The notes beneath the pieces are model-generated. The model did not search any database and had not been told where the DNA came from. It worked only from the letters and a program-made list of their open reading frames with translations. The translations under genes were made by a program, and so were the position numbers. 64,000 nt of DNA from Streptomyces ficellus. GTDB lineage: Bacteria > Actinomycetota > Actinomycetes > Streptomycetales > Streptomycetaceae. This document shows, in pieces, positions 45,495-53,792 of this stretch. Location of the stretch: assembly GCF_009739905.1 (NCBI RefSeq), contig NZ_CP034279.1:558001-622000 (forward strand), written 5' to 3'. Within the stretch, counting starts at the first letter, position 1. Every line of letters begins with the position of its first letter.

Positions 45495-45572
45495 TTGAGC
45501 ACAGCGGACACACGCGGGTTCAGGCCGGACGGCACGGTGCCGCCGTGGCGAGGGACGGGGCCGGCGGCATGA
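45495..45572 (+). CDS. Possible 25-aa peptide translationally coupled to the ABC exporter
   Basis: A TTG at 45495 follows GGAGGG by 7 nt, the best ribosome-binding site in the region. The frame encodes 25 residues (STADTRGFRPDGTVPPWRG near the middle, ending GPAA), and its TGA overlaps the exporter ATG (ATGA at 45569-45572). It could be a leader peptide that couples translation, or a small exported peptide. No precursor-peptide family is recognised and there is no Cys/Ser-rich core. Confidence 0.42.
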   Translation: MSTADTRGFRPDGTVPPWRGTGPAA

Positions 45573-47587
45573 GCGGGCCCACTGGTGCGGCACCCGAAAG
45601 CCTCCCCGGGCCGCGGTCCGCCCCCGCTCCCCTGCCCCTGCCGCCGGAGACCGTGCCCGCCGGGCCGGAGGACGGCGACATCACCGACGCGCTGGAGGAG
45701 ACGTACTGGTCCGTCCACGACGGTGCCGCCGCCGGTGCCACGGTGCGCCAGGTCCTCGCCCGTCTGCCCAGGATCACCGCCCTGATCGGGCGGCTCGCCT
45801 GGCGGGCGGACCGCGCGTCCACCCTCACCGCCGTCGTCTGCCAGCTGGCCTCGGCCGCCATGGCCGCCTTCGGGCTGATCGCCTCGGTGGGAGTCCTCCA
45901 GCACCTGTTCGCCCAGGGGCCCACGCCCGACCGCGTCCGCGCCGCCGTCCCGCAGATCCTCCTCGTGGCGGGCTTCCTCGCCGTACGGGCCCTGCTGGAG
46001 GCCGCCGTCTCGGTGGCCCAGGCGCGCGTCACGCCCAAGATCCGCACCGCACTCGAACGCGACTTCCTGAGCCTCACCGCCCACGTACGGCTGGAGGCGG
46101 TGGAGGACGCCGACTGGCACGACGAGGTGCACCGCGCCAACGACCGCGGGCTCTTCTACGCCCGGAAGATCGTCGGACAGGTCGTGTCCCTGGCCTCCGC
46201 GGCGCTCGGCCTCATCGGCACCGCGGGTGTCCTGGGCGTCCTCCACCCCGCGCTGCTCCCGCTGCTGTCGCTGTCCGTCCTGCCGGTGGGCGCGGCCGCC
46301 GTGCACAGCGCGCGGGCCCGCTTCCACTCGTTCAAACGATGGAACGCGCTGCAACGCCGCGTCCGGGTCTTCTCCTGGCTGCTGCTCGACGTGGACGCGG
46401 CCGCGGAGCTGCGCTCCGACACCGCCCAGGGCGCCCTGCTGGCCGAGCACCGCCGTCTGACCACCAGGATCGCGGACGAGGACACCCGCCTGGGCGTGAA
46501 CTCGGCCCTGGTCAACCTGGCGGGCCGGGCGGTGGGCGGGATCGGCACCGGCATCACGTACACGGCGCTGGCCGCCATGCTGATCGCCGGTTGGCTTCCC
46601 CTGGCCGCCGGGGCGGGTGCGGTCCTGGCCATCCAGTCCGGACGCACCTCCCTCACCCAGCTCATCGAGTTCGCCCACCTCGTCTACGAGCACGCCCTGT
46701 GGGTCGACGACCTCCTCGCCGTCCAGGAGCGCAGCCGCCGTCTCCTGCCCCGTACGGCCGCCGTACGCGCGCCGGAGAGGGTGCAGGAGATCACCGTCCA
46801 GGACGTCCACTTCACCTACCCCGGCAAGGACACACCGGCGCTCAACGGCGTCTCCTTCACCCTCCGCGCCGGCGAGACGGTGGCGTTCGTCGGCCTCAAC
46901 GGGTCGGGGAAGTCGACCTGCGCCAAGCTGCTGGCCGGCCTGTACGAACCACAGAGGGGCAGCGTGAGCTGGGACGGCACCGACCTGCGCGAGATGGACG
47001 CCCAGTCGGTGCACCGGCAGGTCGCCTGCGTGCTGCAGGAGCCGGTGCGGTTCCCCTTCAGCGCCCTGTCCAACATCGTCGCCGGCACCGGCACGCTCAC
47101 CGAGGCCGATCCCCGGCGCGTCATGGCCGCCGCACGGGCGGCGGGCGCCGACGGGGTCGTCGCCTCACTTCCGGCGCAGTGGAAGACACTGCTGTCGAAA
47201 CGGTTCAAGGGCGGGCAGCAGCTCTCCGGCGGGCAGTGGGCGAAGATCGCCGTCGCCCGGGGCCTGTACAAGGCTGCCCCGCTGCTCCTGCTGGACGAGC
47301 CGACGGCGAGCATGGACCCGCCGTCCGAGCACGCCGTGTACGAGGCGGTCCTGCGCGGCCGGCTGCGCGCCGACCAGATCACGGTGCTGATCTCCCACCG
47401 GCTCGCCAGCGTCGTCGACTGCGACCGCATCCTCGTCTTCGACAACGGCCGCATCGCCGAGTCCGGGTCCCACGACGAGCTCATGGCCACCGGCGGTGAC
47501 TACGCCGCCATGTTCACCATGCAGGCCGGCGGCTACCGGCCCAGCACCGCCATCGACACCGGAACCGGCTCCGCCACCGGAACCTGA
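45569..47587 (+). CDS. ABC exporter with fused membrane and ATPase domains
   Basis: About 672 aa. The N-terminal ~60 residues are Pro-rich, then about six helices (residues ~75-340) form an exporter-type membrane domain, followed by an ATPase with Walker A GLNGSGKST at 442-450, signature LSGGQ, Walker B LLLLDEPTAS and the switch ISHRLAS. It resembles homodimeric peptide/lipid exporters related to those in lanthipeptide and NHLP clusters but lacks a C39 peptidase domain. No biosynthetic gene is nearby, so the cargo is unknown. An in-frame GTG at 45545 is an alternative start. Confidence 0.88.
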   Translation: MSGPTGAAPESLPGPRSAPAPLPLPPETVPAGPEDGDITDALEETYWSVHDGAAAGATVRQVLARLPRITALIGRLAWRADRASTLTAVVCQLASAAMAAFGLIASVGVLQHLFAQGPTPDRVRAAVPQILLVAGFLAVRALLEAAVSVAQARVTPKIRTALERDFLSLTAHVRLEAVEDADWHDEVHRANDRGLFYARKIVGQVVSLASAALGLIGTAGVLGVLHPALLPLLSLSVLPVGAAAVHSARARFHSFKRWNALQRRVRVFSWLLLDVDAAAELRSDTAQGALLAEHRRLTTRIADEDTRLGVNSALVNLAGRAVGGIGTGITYTALAAMLIAGWLPLAAGAGAVLAIQSGRTSLTQLIEFAHLVYEHALWVDDLLAVQERSRRLLPRTAAVRAPERVQEITVQDVHFTYPGKDTPALNGVSFTLRAGETVAFVGLNGSGKSTCAKLLAGLYEPQRGSVSWDGTDLREMDAQSVHRQVACVLQEPVRFPFSALSNIVAGTGTLTEADPRRVMAAARAAGADGVVASLPAQWKTLLSKRFKGGQQLSGGQWAKIAVARGLYKAAPLLLLDEPTASMDPPSEHAVYEAVLRGRLRADQITVLISHRLASVVDCDRILVFDNGRIAESGSHDELMATGGDYAAMFTMQAGGYRPSTAIDTGTGSATGT

Positions 47588-47621
47588 ACCGCCACCGGAA
47601 CCTGAACCTGAACCGCCACCG
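47571..47621. repeat. 18-bp tandem repeats at the end of the ABC exporter gene
   Basis: Two full CCGCCACCGGAACCTGAA units (47571-47606) and partial copies run to 47621. The exporter stop codon lies within the first unit. Confidence 0.75.
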
Positions 47622-47623
47622 CC

Positions 47624-47663
47624 GGGGAGGCGGACCGGGAGCCCCGGTCCGGTCCGCCTCCCC
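47624..47663. terminator. Strong bidirectional hairpin terminator
   Basis: A perfect 15-bp GC-rich stem (47624-47638 with 47649-47663) and a 10-nt loop lie between the convergent exporter and phosphatase genes. Confidence 0.8.
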
Positions 47664-47705
47664 TTCCGGCTCCCCCGTCGAGGGCTGCTCACAGGGCGCG
47701 GTGCC

Positions 47706-48803
47706 TCAGGGTGCGCTCAGGCGTACGGCGAGGGCGGCGATGTCGTCGTCGAGGCGGCCCCTGCTGTAGCCGAGGAGGTCGCGGTGGAGAGCGGTGAGCA
47801 GGTCGCGGGGCGGCGTCGGGGGCTGTCGGCGCAGCCACGCCGCCAGCGGGAAGAACTCGCCGTCGTGGGCGCGGGCCTCGGCGATCCCGTCGGTGTAGAG
47901 GAGCAGCAGGTCGCCGGGGAGGAAGTCGTACGAGTCGACGTTGTAGTGGTCGCCGATGAGTCCCGCGAGGCTCAGCAGCGGCGAGGGGTTCCCGGGGTCG
48001 AGGACGCGGACTTCGCTGCGGTTCAGGAGCAGCGGCGGAGGATGTCCGCAGTTGAGGATGTCGATGCGTCTCCCTTCGTGCGGGATCTGCACGAGAAGGG
48101 CGGTGGCGAAGCGCTCCATCGGCCCCTCGGGGGGAAAGGCGGCGTTGTAACGGGTGCTGCTGGCGTCCAGCCGGCGTGCGACGTTGACCATGTCGCTCTC
48201 GCCGTAGGCCGCCTCGCGGAAGGCGTTGACGATCGCCGCGGCCGCCCCCACCGCGGGCAGGCCCTTGCCCCGTACGTCACCGATGAGCAGCCTGATCCCG
48301 TGCGGGGTGTCGACCACCTCGTAGAAGTCTCCGCCGATGCGGGCCTCCGCTGCGGCCGCGAGGTACAGCGACTCGATCTCGATGACTCCGATGCGGCGCG
48401 GCAGGGGGCTCAGCACCACCTGCTGCGCCGCGTCGGCGACGAGCCGCACGTGAAAGAGCGTGCGTTCCCGCTGGAGCCGCAGATGGCTTCCGTACGCGGC
48501 GGCGACGGTGACCGCGATGATGCCCGCGGCCGTCCACCACGTGCCCAGATCCGGGAAGACGAGGCTGAGACCGATCATCAGGCAGAGGCAGACCGTCCCG
48601 AGCAGGACGGTGGGCAGGACCGGCCACATGGCGGCGGCCAGGGCCGGCGCCGCGGGCAGGAGCCGGCTGAAGGCCATTTCCGGTGGAGTGGCGTAGGCCA
48701 GGCTGGCGATCACGACGGTCAGGACGACCGGCGACAGCCGCACAAGCCTCCACTCTCCGTAGCGCTGCCGTAGCCGCCGCCGTACAGACTCGATCACCCT
48801 CAC
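47706..48803 (-). CDS. Membrane PP2C/SpoIIE-type serine phosphatase
   Basis: About 365 aa; GTG starts at 48803 or 48797. Three or four N-terminal helices (~22-115) precede a PPM (SpoIIE/RsbU) domain. Its metal-binding Asp motifs are present: ARIGGDFYEVVDT, LIGDVRGKGLPA, LLLYTDGIAEA and the final DDDIAALAVRL. It would dephosphorylate an STAS anti-sigma antagonist, and the RsbW-like/STAS pair at 38048-39022 is a possible target. There is no sensory PAS or GAF domain, so the membrane part is the likely input. Confidence 0.92.
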   Translation of the reverse strand: MRVIESVRRRLRQRYGEWRLVRLSPVVLTVVIASLAYATPPEMAFSRLLPAAPALAAAMWPVLPTVLLGTVCLCLMIGLSLVFPDLGTWWTAAGIIAVTVAAAYGSHLRLQRERTLFHVRLVADAAQQVVLSPLPRRIGVIEIESLYLAAAAEARIGGDFYEVVDTPHGIRLLIGDVRGKGLPAVGAAAAIVNAFREAAYGESDMVNVARRLDASSTRYNAAFPPEGPMERFATALLVQIPHEGRRIDILNCGHPPPLLLNRSEVRVLDPGNPSPLLSLAGLIGDHYNVDSYDFLPGDLLLLYTDGIAEARAHDGEFFPLAAWLRRQPPTPPRDLLTALHRDLLGYSRGRLDDDIAALAVRLSAP

Positions 48804-49372
48804 CAGACTATCTGCGCAGAAGGGACAAAGCGCGCTCGGCGCGGGACCGGGTGTCCGCACTGGACACCGGCGCACCCCGCGGAATCGAACGTACGACCTA
48901 ACAGGGGCGGAGGATCGCGGGGCCGGGAGGGCGAGGCGGAGCATCGGCGGCGCATTTTAAGGCACCCCGGGACCGACTTTATTGATGTGTACCGGCCCAC
49001 ATTTTTTCCTCACATGTTCCGCACGAATGTGGACCGACACGATCCGGCCGAGCGCCCGAGCCGGTCGCGCCATGTGCCGCTTGGGGCGGGACGGCTCCCC
49101 GATCACCGCTTACGGTCGTCGTCGCTGGTGGCGCATTAAACGGAACAGTGTGTTCCGAGTTACCCGTGAGTTCTGAACCAGCTGATACAAGTCGCCTTTC
49201 AGTCAAAGATTGGCGCCAAGTAACACCTTAAGCAGCCATACCGGCGGGTGATCGGACAGGAGCTGTCAATTCCACTTTGACTCCCCCTCAGTGATCTCCA
49301 AGACTGCGCCCCGACCACCTGGCACGCGTTCGGGAACCGCGTGCGGGACCTAGCAGGGGGACCGAAACCAGA
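48804..49372. promoter_or_regulatory. ~570-bp regulatory region upstream of the ALF/toxin locus
   Basis: Lower GC than its surroundings, with T-runs around 49005. It contains a perfect 17-bp palindrome CGGAACA-GTG-TGTTCCG at 49141-49157. A plausible sigma-70-type promoter has TTGACT at 49277-49282 and AAGACT at 49300-49305 with 17-bp spacing. No coding frame here looks real. Its size and composition suggest the main control region for the secreted ALF locus. Confidence 0.5.
49141..49157. promoter_or_regulatory. Perfect 17-bp palindrome (operator candidate)
   Basis: CGGAACA and TGTTCCG flank a 3-nt centre. It resembles a dimeric-repressor site. It is not a canonical SOS box, since GAAC and GTTC are 5 nt apart instead of 4. 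Confidence 0.5.
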
Positions 49373-50953
49373 ATGAAGAACAGCAACACGCACTCCGCCC
49401 GCGTGCGGAGAGCCGTCACGCGCGGACTCGTGACCGCCACCGCGCTCGCCTCCGTCACCGCCGTCGCGGCACCGCAGGCCGCCGTCGCGGCGCCGCCGGC
49501 CGCCCCGGCCGCGGCGGCCGTCATCGGCACCACCGACACGCAGCGGGTGGACGCCGCCGCCGTGGTGCGCCTGGACCCGAGCCCGGACGTACTGCTGCTC
49601 AGCGACCACGACTTCATCCACGCCCTCTGGCAGAAGGCCCGCGACGGCGGGGAGACCTTCGACGCGGTGCGCCAGGCCGCCGAGGCCGCCATGATGAGCG
49701 AGACGGCCGACGACCACGTGCGGTTCATCGTCACCGGCATCCACGAGGCGTACGCCGTCGACAAGCAGCGCGAGAAGGACAAGGCCGACGCCGCACGCGC
49801 CGCCCGGCTCGCCAAGTCCCAGGCTCTCATCGCCATCGGCATCCCCAACAGCCCCGACCTGCTCGACCTGAGCGACGACAACTTCATCCGCGCCGTGATG
49901 CGCCACGAGGCCGCCGGACCCGAGGTCCGCGCCGCCGCCGCGACGGCCCTGGCCGCGGACCAGGCCGCCTGGCAGGAGTTCATCGCCAACGGTGCCCGCG
50001 AGGCCCACCAGCGCGACGTGGCCAACGAGCTGAAGGAACTGGAGGAGAAGGACCGCGCCGAGGCCGAGCGCCGCAAGGAACTCGCCGCCCGCACCAACGC
50101 GGCCGCGCTCTTCCGCATCACGCCCTCCGAGGCCATGCTCGCCCTCGCCGACGACAACTTCATCCGCGAACTGCTGCGCGCCGCACCGGCCGACACCAAG
50201 GGCAGCGAGCTCTACGCGGCGGCGCAGCGCGCGGTCCTCAGCCCCGACCCGGCCGTGTGGAAGCAGTACATCCACACCGGCGCCGAAGAGGCGTACAAGA
50301 AGGACGACGAGGCGCGCCGCAAGCAGATCGCCGACGCCAACCGCCGGCTCGCACTCCAGATCCAGACCGCCGCCGAGAAGACCGGCGTCAACCCCCACCT
50401 GGTCGCCACCGCGAAGAAGGCCCTGGCCGGCACCGACGAGGACGTCGCGAAGTTCCTCACCGGGGAGAGCCAGTACCGGGCCAAGCGCCAGTCGTTCCAG
50501 CCGGCGGGCGGCAAGCCGGCGGGCTTCTACGTCCGGCAGTCCGCGCCCGACGCCGGGGAGGCGTTCCTCGCGCCCCTGTCCGCCGCCTCCAAGCAGACCG
50601 ACCGCGAGGACGGCACCTGGGTCGTCCTCCCCGCGCTCAACGGCCAGCCCGGCTGCTACTCCTTCGAGTCGCCCCGCAAGCCCGGCCACTACCTCACGCA
50701 CAAGGACCTCCGCGTCCGGATGGCCGCGAGCGACAACAGCACCCAGTTCCGCAAGGACGCCACCTGGTGCGCCAAGAAGGGCCTGAGCGGCTCCGGCACC
50801 TCCTTCGAGGCGGCTTCCCAGCCCGGCCGCTACCTGCGCGAGTACTACGGCGACCTGTTCGTGGCCAACAAGACCGACAAGAACCGCTTCGACGTCGAGA
50901 AGGACTTCGCCCAGGACGCGTCCTGGAAGATCGTCACCCCGCTCGCGCGCTGA
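49373..50953 (+). CDS. Secreted ALF-repeat protein with C-terminal AbfB (beta-trefoil) domain, copy 1
   Basis: 526 aa. A signal peptide (residues ~10-38, ending AAVAAP) is followed by several ALF short repeats across ~50-350, each with an ALxxxDxxFI...G motif and charged linkers rich in Lys/Glu. The C-terminal ~150 residues resemble an AbfB carbohydrate-binding beta-trefoil (SFESPRKPGHYLTHKDLRVRM and ATWCAKKG). The protein is exported and probably binds cell-wall or plant-type glycans. A close paralogue is at 59016-60665. Each copy precedes a long ALF/coiled-coil toxin gene, so it may be a delivery or anchoring partner. Confidence 0.88.
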   Translation: MKNSNTHSARVRRAVTRGLVTATALASVTAVAAPQAAVAAPPAAPAAAAVIGTTDTQRVDAAAVVRLDPSPDVLLLSDHDFIHALWQKARDGGETFDAVRQAAEAAMMSETADDHVRFIVTGIHEAYAVDKQREKDKADAARAARLAKSQALIAIGIPNSPDLLDLSDDNFIRAVMRHEAAGPEVRAAAATALAADQAAWQEFIANGAREAHQRDVANELKELEEKDRAEAERRKELAARTNAAALFRITPSEAMLALADDNFIRELLRAAPADTKGSELYAAAQRAVLSPDPAVWKQYIHTGAEEAYKKDDEARRKQIADANRRLALQIQTAAEKTGVNPHLVATAKKALAGTDEDVAKFLTGESQYRAKRQSFQPAGGKPAGFYVRQSAPDAGEAFLAPLSAASKQTDREDGTWVVLPALNGQPGCYSFESPRKPGHYLTHKDLRVRMAASDNSTQFRKDATWCAKKGLSGSGTSFEAASQPGRYLREYYGDLFVANKTDKNRFDVEKDFAQDASWKIVTPLAR

Positions 50954-51021
50954 CCGCGCGGGCGGCGACCACCCCGCCCGCGCGCCCTCTCCCTTCAGAC
51001 TTGAGAAGAACGGAAGCACCC

Positions 51022-51669
51022 ATGTCCCGGATCGTCCGATCCGCCCTGGCCGTGGCGGCCGGTGTCGCCGCGCTCGCCGGCGGCGTGACCGTCGCCGTCG
51101 CCGACGAGGCGCGCCCCCAGCCGACCCCCAACGCCACCGTCGCCACGTCCACCACCGTGGCTGCGGCCGGCGTGGACGCCGCCGACGCCAGGGCCGCGGC
51201 AGTCGCGGCCGCGCCGCTGCCGGCCGTCCAGCTCAGGGCCGCGCACAGCGACAAGTGCCTGACCACCCCCAACGCCAGCCTCCGCAACGGTGTCAACACC
51301 GTCCAGTCCACCTGCCTCCCGGACGCCGAGAACCAGCGCGTCGACATGGTGCCCACCGGCGCCGGCACGTTCGAACTGCGCTTCGGGCACAGTGGCAAGT
51401 GCCTCGACGTGGAGGCCGCCGGCACCGCGACCGGCACGGTCGTCCAGCAGTGGTGGTGCGTGGGCAAGCCGAACCAGCAGTGGCGCCTGGTGATGGTCGA
51501 CATCGCCAACGAGCTGTACGAGCTGAGGCCCGCCCACACCCCGACCGGTACGAACCGCTGCCTGGACATCGAGTCCGGGAGCAAGACGGACGGCGCCGTC
51601 GCGCGGCTGTGGGCCTGCAACGGCACCGCCGCCCAGCAGTGGCGCATCCAGCCGGTCACGGCCGCCTGA
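51022..51669 (+). CDS. Secreted ricin-type beta-trefoil lectin, copy 1
   Basis: 215 aa. The signal peptide (about 1-28, ending AVADEA) and an Ala-rich spacer are followed by one beta-trefoil (~70-212) with three subdomains. Each subdomain has the CLD/CLT and QxW elements: CLTTPNA, then CLDVEAA with QQWRLVM, then CLDIESG with QQWRIQP. It is a putative sugar-binding protein. The next gene is its tandem duplicate, 33 nt downstream. Confidence 0.9.
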   Translation: MSRIVRSALAVAAGVAALAGGVTVAVADEARPQPTPNATVATSTTVAAAGVDAADARAAAVAAAPLPAVQLRAAHSDKCLTTPNASLRNGVNTVQSTCLPDAENQRVDMVPTGAGTFELRFGHSGKCLDVEAAGTATGTVVQQWWCVGKPNQQWRLVMVDIANELYELRPAHTPTGTNRCLDIESGSKTDGAVARLWACNGTAAQQWRIQPVTAA

Positions 51670-51702
51670 GCCCCCGTACACGCGAGAGAAACGGATCCCC
51701 AC

Positions 51703-52350
51703 ATGTCTCGGATCATCCGCGCCGTACTGACCGCGGGCGCGGCCGTCGCCGTCCTCGCCGGCACGGCCACCGCCGTCCAGGCCGACGGTGACCCCCGCAA
51801 CCCCACCGCCGAGGAGGCGGCACGCAAGGCGGCGGCCGCCGCGGAGGCGGCCCGCGAGGCGGCGACCGTCGCCGCCGCGGCACGGGCGGAGGCCATCGCC
51901 CGTGCGCAGGCCTCCCAGACGGTCGTCACCTTCACCGCCGCCCACAGCAACAAGTGCATGGAGATCGAGGGCGGCAAGACCACGGACGGCATCAACGTCC
52001 AGCAGTACGACTGCAACGGCACCGACTCGCAGAAGTGGAAGGCCGTCGCCACCTCCGGCGGAACCTTCGAACTGCGCAACGTCAAGAGCGGCAAGTGCCT
52101 GGAGATCCAGACGCAGAGCGTCGCCAACGGCGCGGCCGTCCAGCAGTTCGCCTGCGGCCAGGGCAACCACCAGCGCTGGCGGATGATGCTGGTCGACCCC
52201 GTGCGCAAGCTGTACGAGCTCCAGCCCGCGCACGCCGCGGAGAAGTGCGTCGACGTGACCAGCGGCAAGAAGGACAACGGCGTCGACCTCCAGCTGTACA
52301 CCTGCAACCGCACCGACGCCCAGCTGTGGCAGGTCCGGCCGGTCGCGTGA
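51703..52350 (+). CDS. Secreted ricin-type beta-trefoil lectin, copy 2
   Basis: 215 aa, the same length and layout as the preceding gene, indicating tandem duplication. It has a signal peptide (about 1-28), an Ala/Glu helix (~32-68) and a beta-trefoil with KCMEIEGG, KCLEIQTQ and KCVDVTSG as the three repeat starts and QKW, QRW and QLW as the repeat ends. The short Ala/Glu helix could pair with the long coiled coils of the downstream ALF proteins. A strong hairpin follows 46 nt after the stop. Confidence 0.9.
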   Translation: MSRIIRAVLTAGAAVAVLAGTATAVQADGDPRNPTAEEAARKAAAAAEAAREAATVAAAARAEAIARAQASQTVVTFTAAHSNKCMEIEGGKTTDGINVQQYDCNGTDSQKWKAVATSGGTFELRNVKSGKCLEIQTQSVANGAAVQQFACGQGNHQRWRMMLVDPVRKLYELQPAHAAEKCVDVTSGKKDNGVDLQLYTCNRTDAQLWQVRPVA

Positions 52351-52395
52351 ACCGGCTGGACGGCGCGCACGAGTGCGCCCGTTGAACGCCGCGGA

Positions 52396-52425
52396 GGGGC
52401 GGGGCCGTACGCGCGGCCCCGCCCC
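52396..52425. terminator. Hairpin terminator after the lectin pair
   Basis: 12-bp perfect stem (GGGGCGGGGCCG/CGGCCCCGCCCC) with a 6-nt loop. It separates the lectin transcript from the next ALF gene. Confidence 0.78.
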
Positions 52426-52468
52426 GGCGGCCGTGAACCGTTTTTCATTTCCCGAGGGGGGCCTTGAG

Positions 52469-53608
52469 TTGAGTCGTCAGTGGAGAGGTGCGCGGGCGGT
52501 GACCGTCGGCGCGCTGGCCGGCACGATCGCCCTCGCGGGCGGCGTACCGGCGTGGGCGAATGCCGGTGCCCCGGCCGCCGCGCCGCAGCGGGTGGCGGCG
52601 CAGGCTTTGTCACAGACGCAGGCGTTGTCACAGGCGCAGGCGTCGTCGCCGGAGATGGCCGCCGCCGTCGAGGAGGCCCGCAAGCGGGTGACGTCGATGG
52701 CGAAGACCCATCCGGCCGCCGAGGTGCGGACCTCGGCGTGGAACGCGCTGCGCAGCACCCGTGGGGACCAGGCGCTCCTGGACTGGCTCGCTCCCGGCGG
52801 CGGCTTCGACGGCGCGAAGCAGCGCGCCCGGGACACCCGCGCCCGCAACAAGGCGTTCTGCGAGCGGGTGGTCGCCACCCACACGGCGGCGTTCTCCCCG
52901 CAGGTGCGGGCCGCCGCGACGCGGGCGCTGAAGGGGACCGCCGCGGAACAGGCCGCGTTCGTCGCTTCCGGGTACGCCGAGGCCCAGCGCCGCGACCGCG
53001 CCGCGCGCGAGGCCGGCGAGCAGCAGCGGCTGGACGTCGCCGCCGCCGACCGCGAGTTCGTCCGCACGCTCGGCACGCAGGACCCGGGCGGGCAGGTGCG
53101 GGTCGCGGCCCAGTGGGCACTGCGGCCGGGAGCCTCGGACGCCGACGTGGCGGAGTTCTTCGGCTACGGCTGGGCCACCGGCGCCACGCTGGACCTGTCG
53201 GCGTACCGCACCCGGGTGGCCGACGCGGAGGCCGTACGCCACCACACGCTGACCCGCCTGATCGCGGAGGCCACGGCGGCCGAGGCGGCCGTGGCCGGCG
53301 CGGCGGACGCCGCACGCGCGCGTGCCGAGGCCGAGCGCGCCTGGCAGGCGGTGTCCGAGCACGCCGGTGCCGCGCGGCGCGCGTGGCAGGCCGAACAGGC
53401 CGCCGCTGCCGCCCAGGCGGAGAACTGGCGGACCGTCGCCCAGCTGTCCCGCGACTCCGCCGAACGCCTCTGGCAGGCGATCTCCGGCACCGCCGACGAC
53501 CACGAGACCGCCTGGTCCGGGGAGCGGGCCGCGGCGGACGAGGCGGCGGCGTTCTGGAAGGCGATGTTCGACCGCGCCCAGGACGGCGAGAGCCGCGCCC
53601 GAGGCTGA
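52469..53608 (+). CDS. Secreted ALF-repeat protein with short coiled-coil tail
   Basis: About 379 aa from a TTG at 52469 following a GAGGGGGG element; the upstream in-frame sequence overlaps the terminator. The signal peptide ends near VPAWANAG. ALF repeats span roughly 60-250, and the C-terminal ~100 residues are an Ala/Glu/Trp-rich coiled coil with repeated W-AV/AI elements. It has neither a Hint nor a toxin domain, so it looks like a toxin-less relative of the protein encoded downstream, perhaps a structural partner. Confidence 0.8.
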   Translation: MSRQWRGARAVTVGALAGTIALAGGVPAWANAGAPAAAPQRVAAQALSQTQALSQAQASSPEMAAAVEEARKRVTSMAKTHPAAEVRTSAWNALRSTRGDQALLDWLAPGGGFDGAKQRARDTRARNKAFCERVVATHTAAFSPQVRAAATRALKGTAAEQAAFVASGYAEAQRRDRAAREAGEQQRLDVAAADREFVRTLGTQDPGGQVRVAAQWALRPGASDADVAEFFGYGWATGATLDLSAYRTRVADAEAVRHHTLTRLIAEATAAEAAVAGAADAARARAEAERAWQAVSEHAGAARRAWQAEQAAAAAQAENWRTVAQLSRDSAERLWQAISGTADDHETAWSGERAAADEAAAFWKAMFDRAQDGESRARG

Positions 53609-53792
53609 ACCATGCGTGCGGCCGGCCCGGTGGCCGGTCGCCGCACCGGTTCGTCGCCCATGCCGCCGGCCGACGCGACGACCACCAACCCAGCGGCCGA
53701 ACGGCCGAACGGCCCACTGGCTCAACGGCTCACCGACCACCCGCCCGTGACCGGGGCGGGATTTTTTCGATCATTCGTCTAGGGGGTTTCCC

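Noticed and set aside
49141..49157. LexA (SOS) box
   Set aside because: GAAC and GTTC are separated by 5 nt, not the 4 nt of the actinobacterial SOS box, so only a generic palindrome is claimed.
48979..49206. Minus-strand frame of ~75 codons in the ALF-locus control region
   Set aside because: Poor codon bias and no domain; the region looks regulatory.
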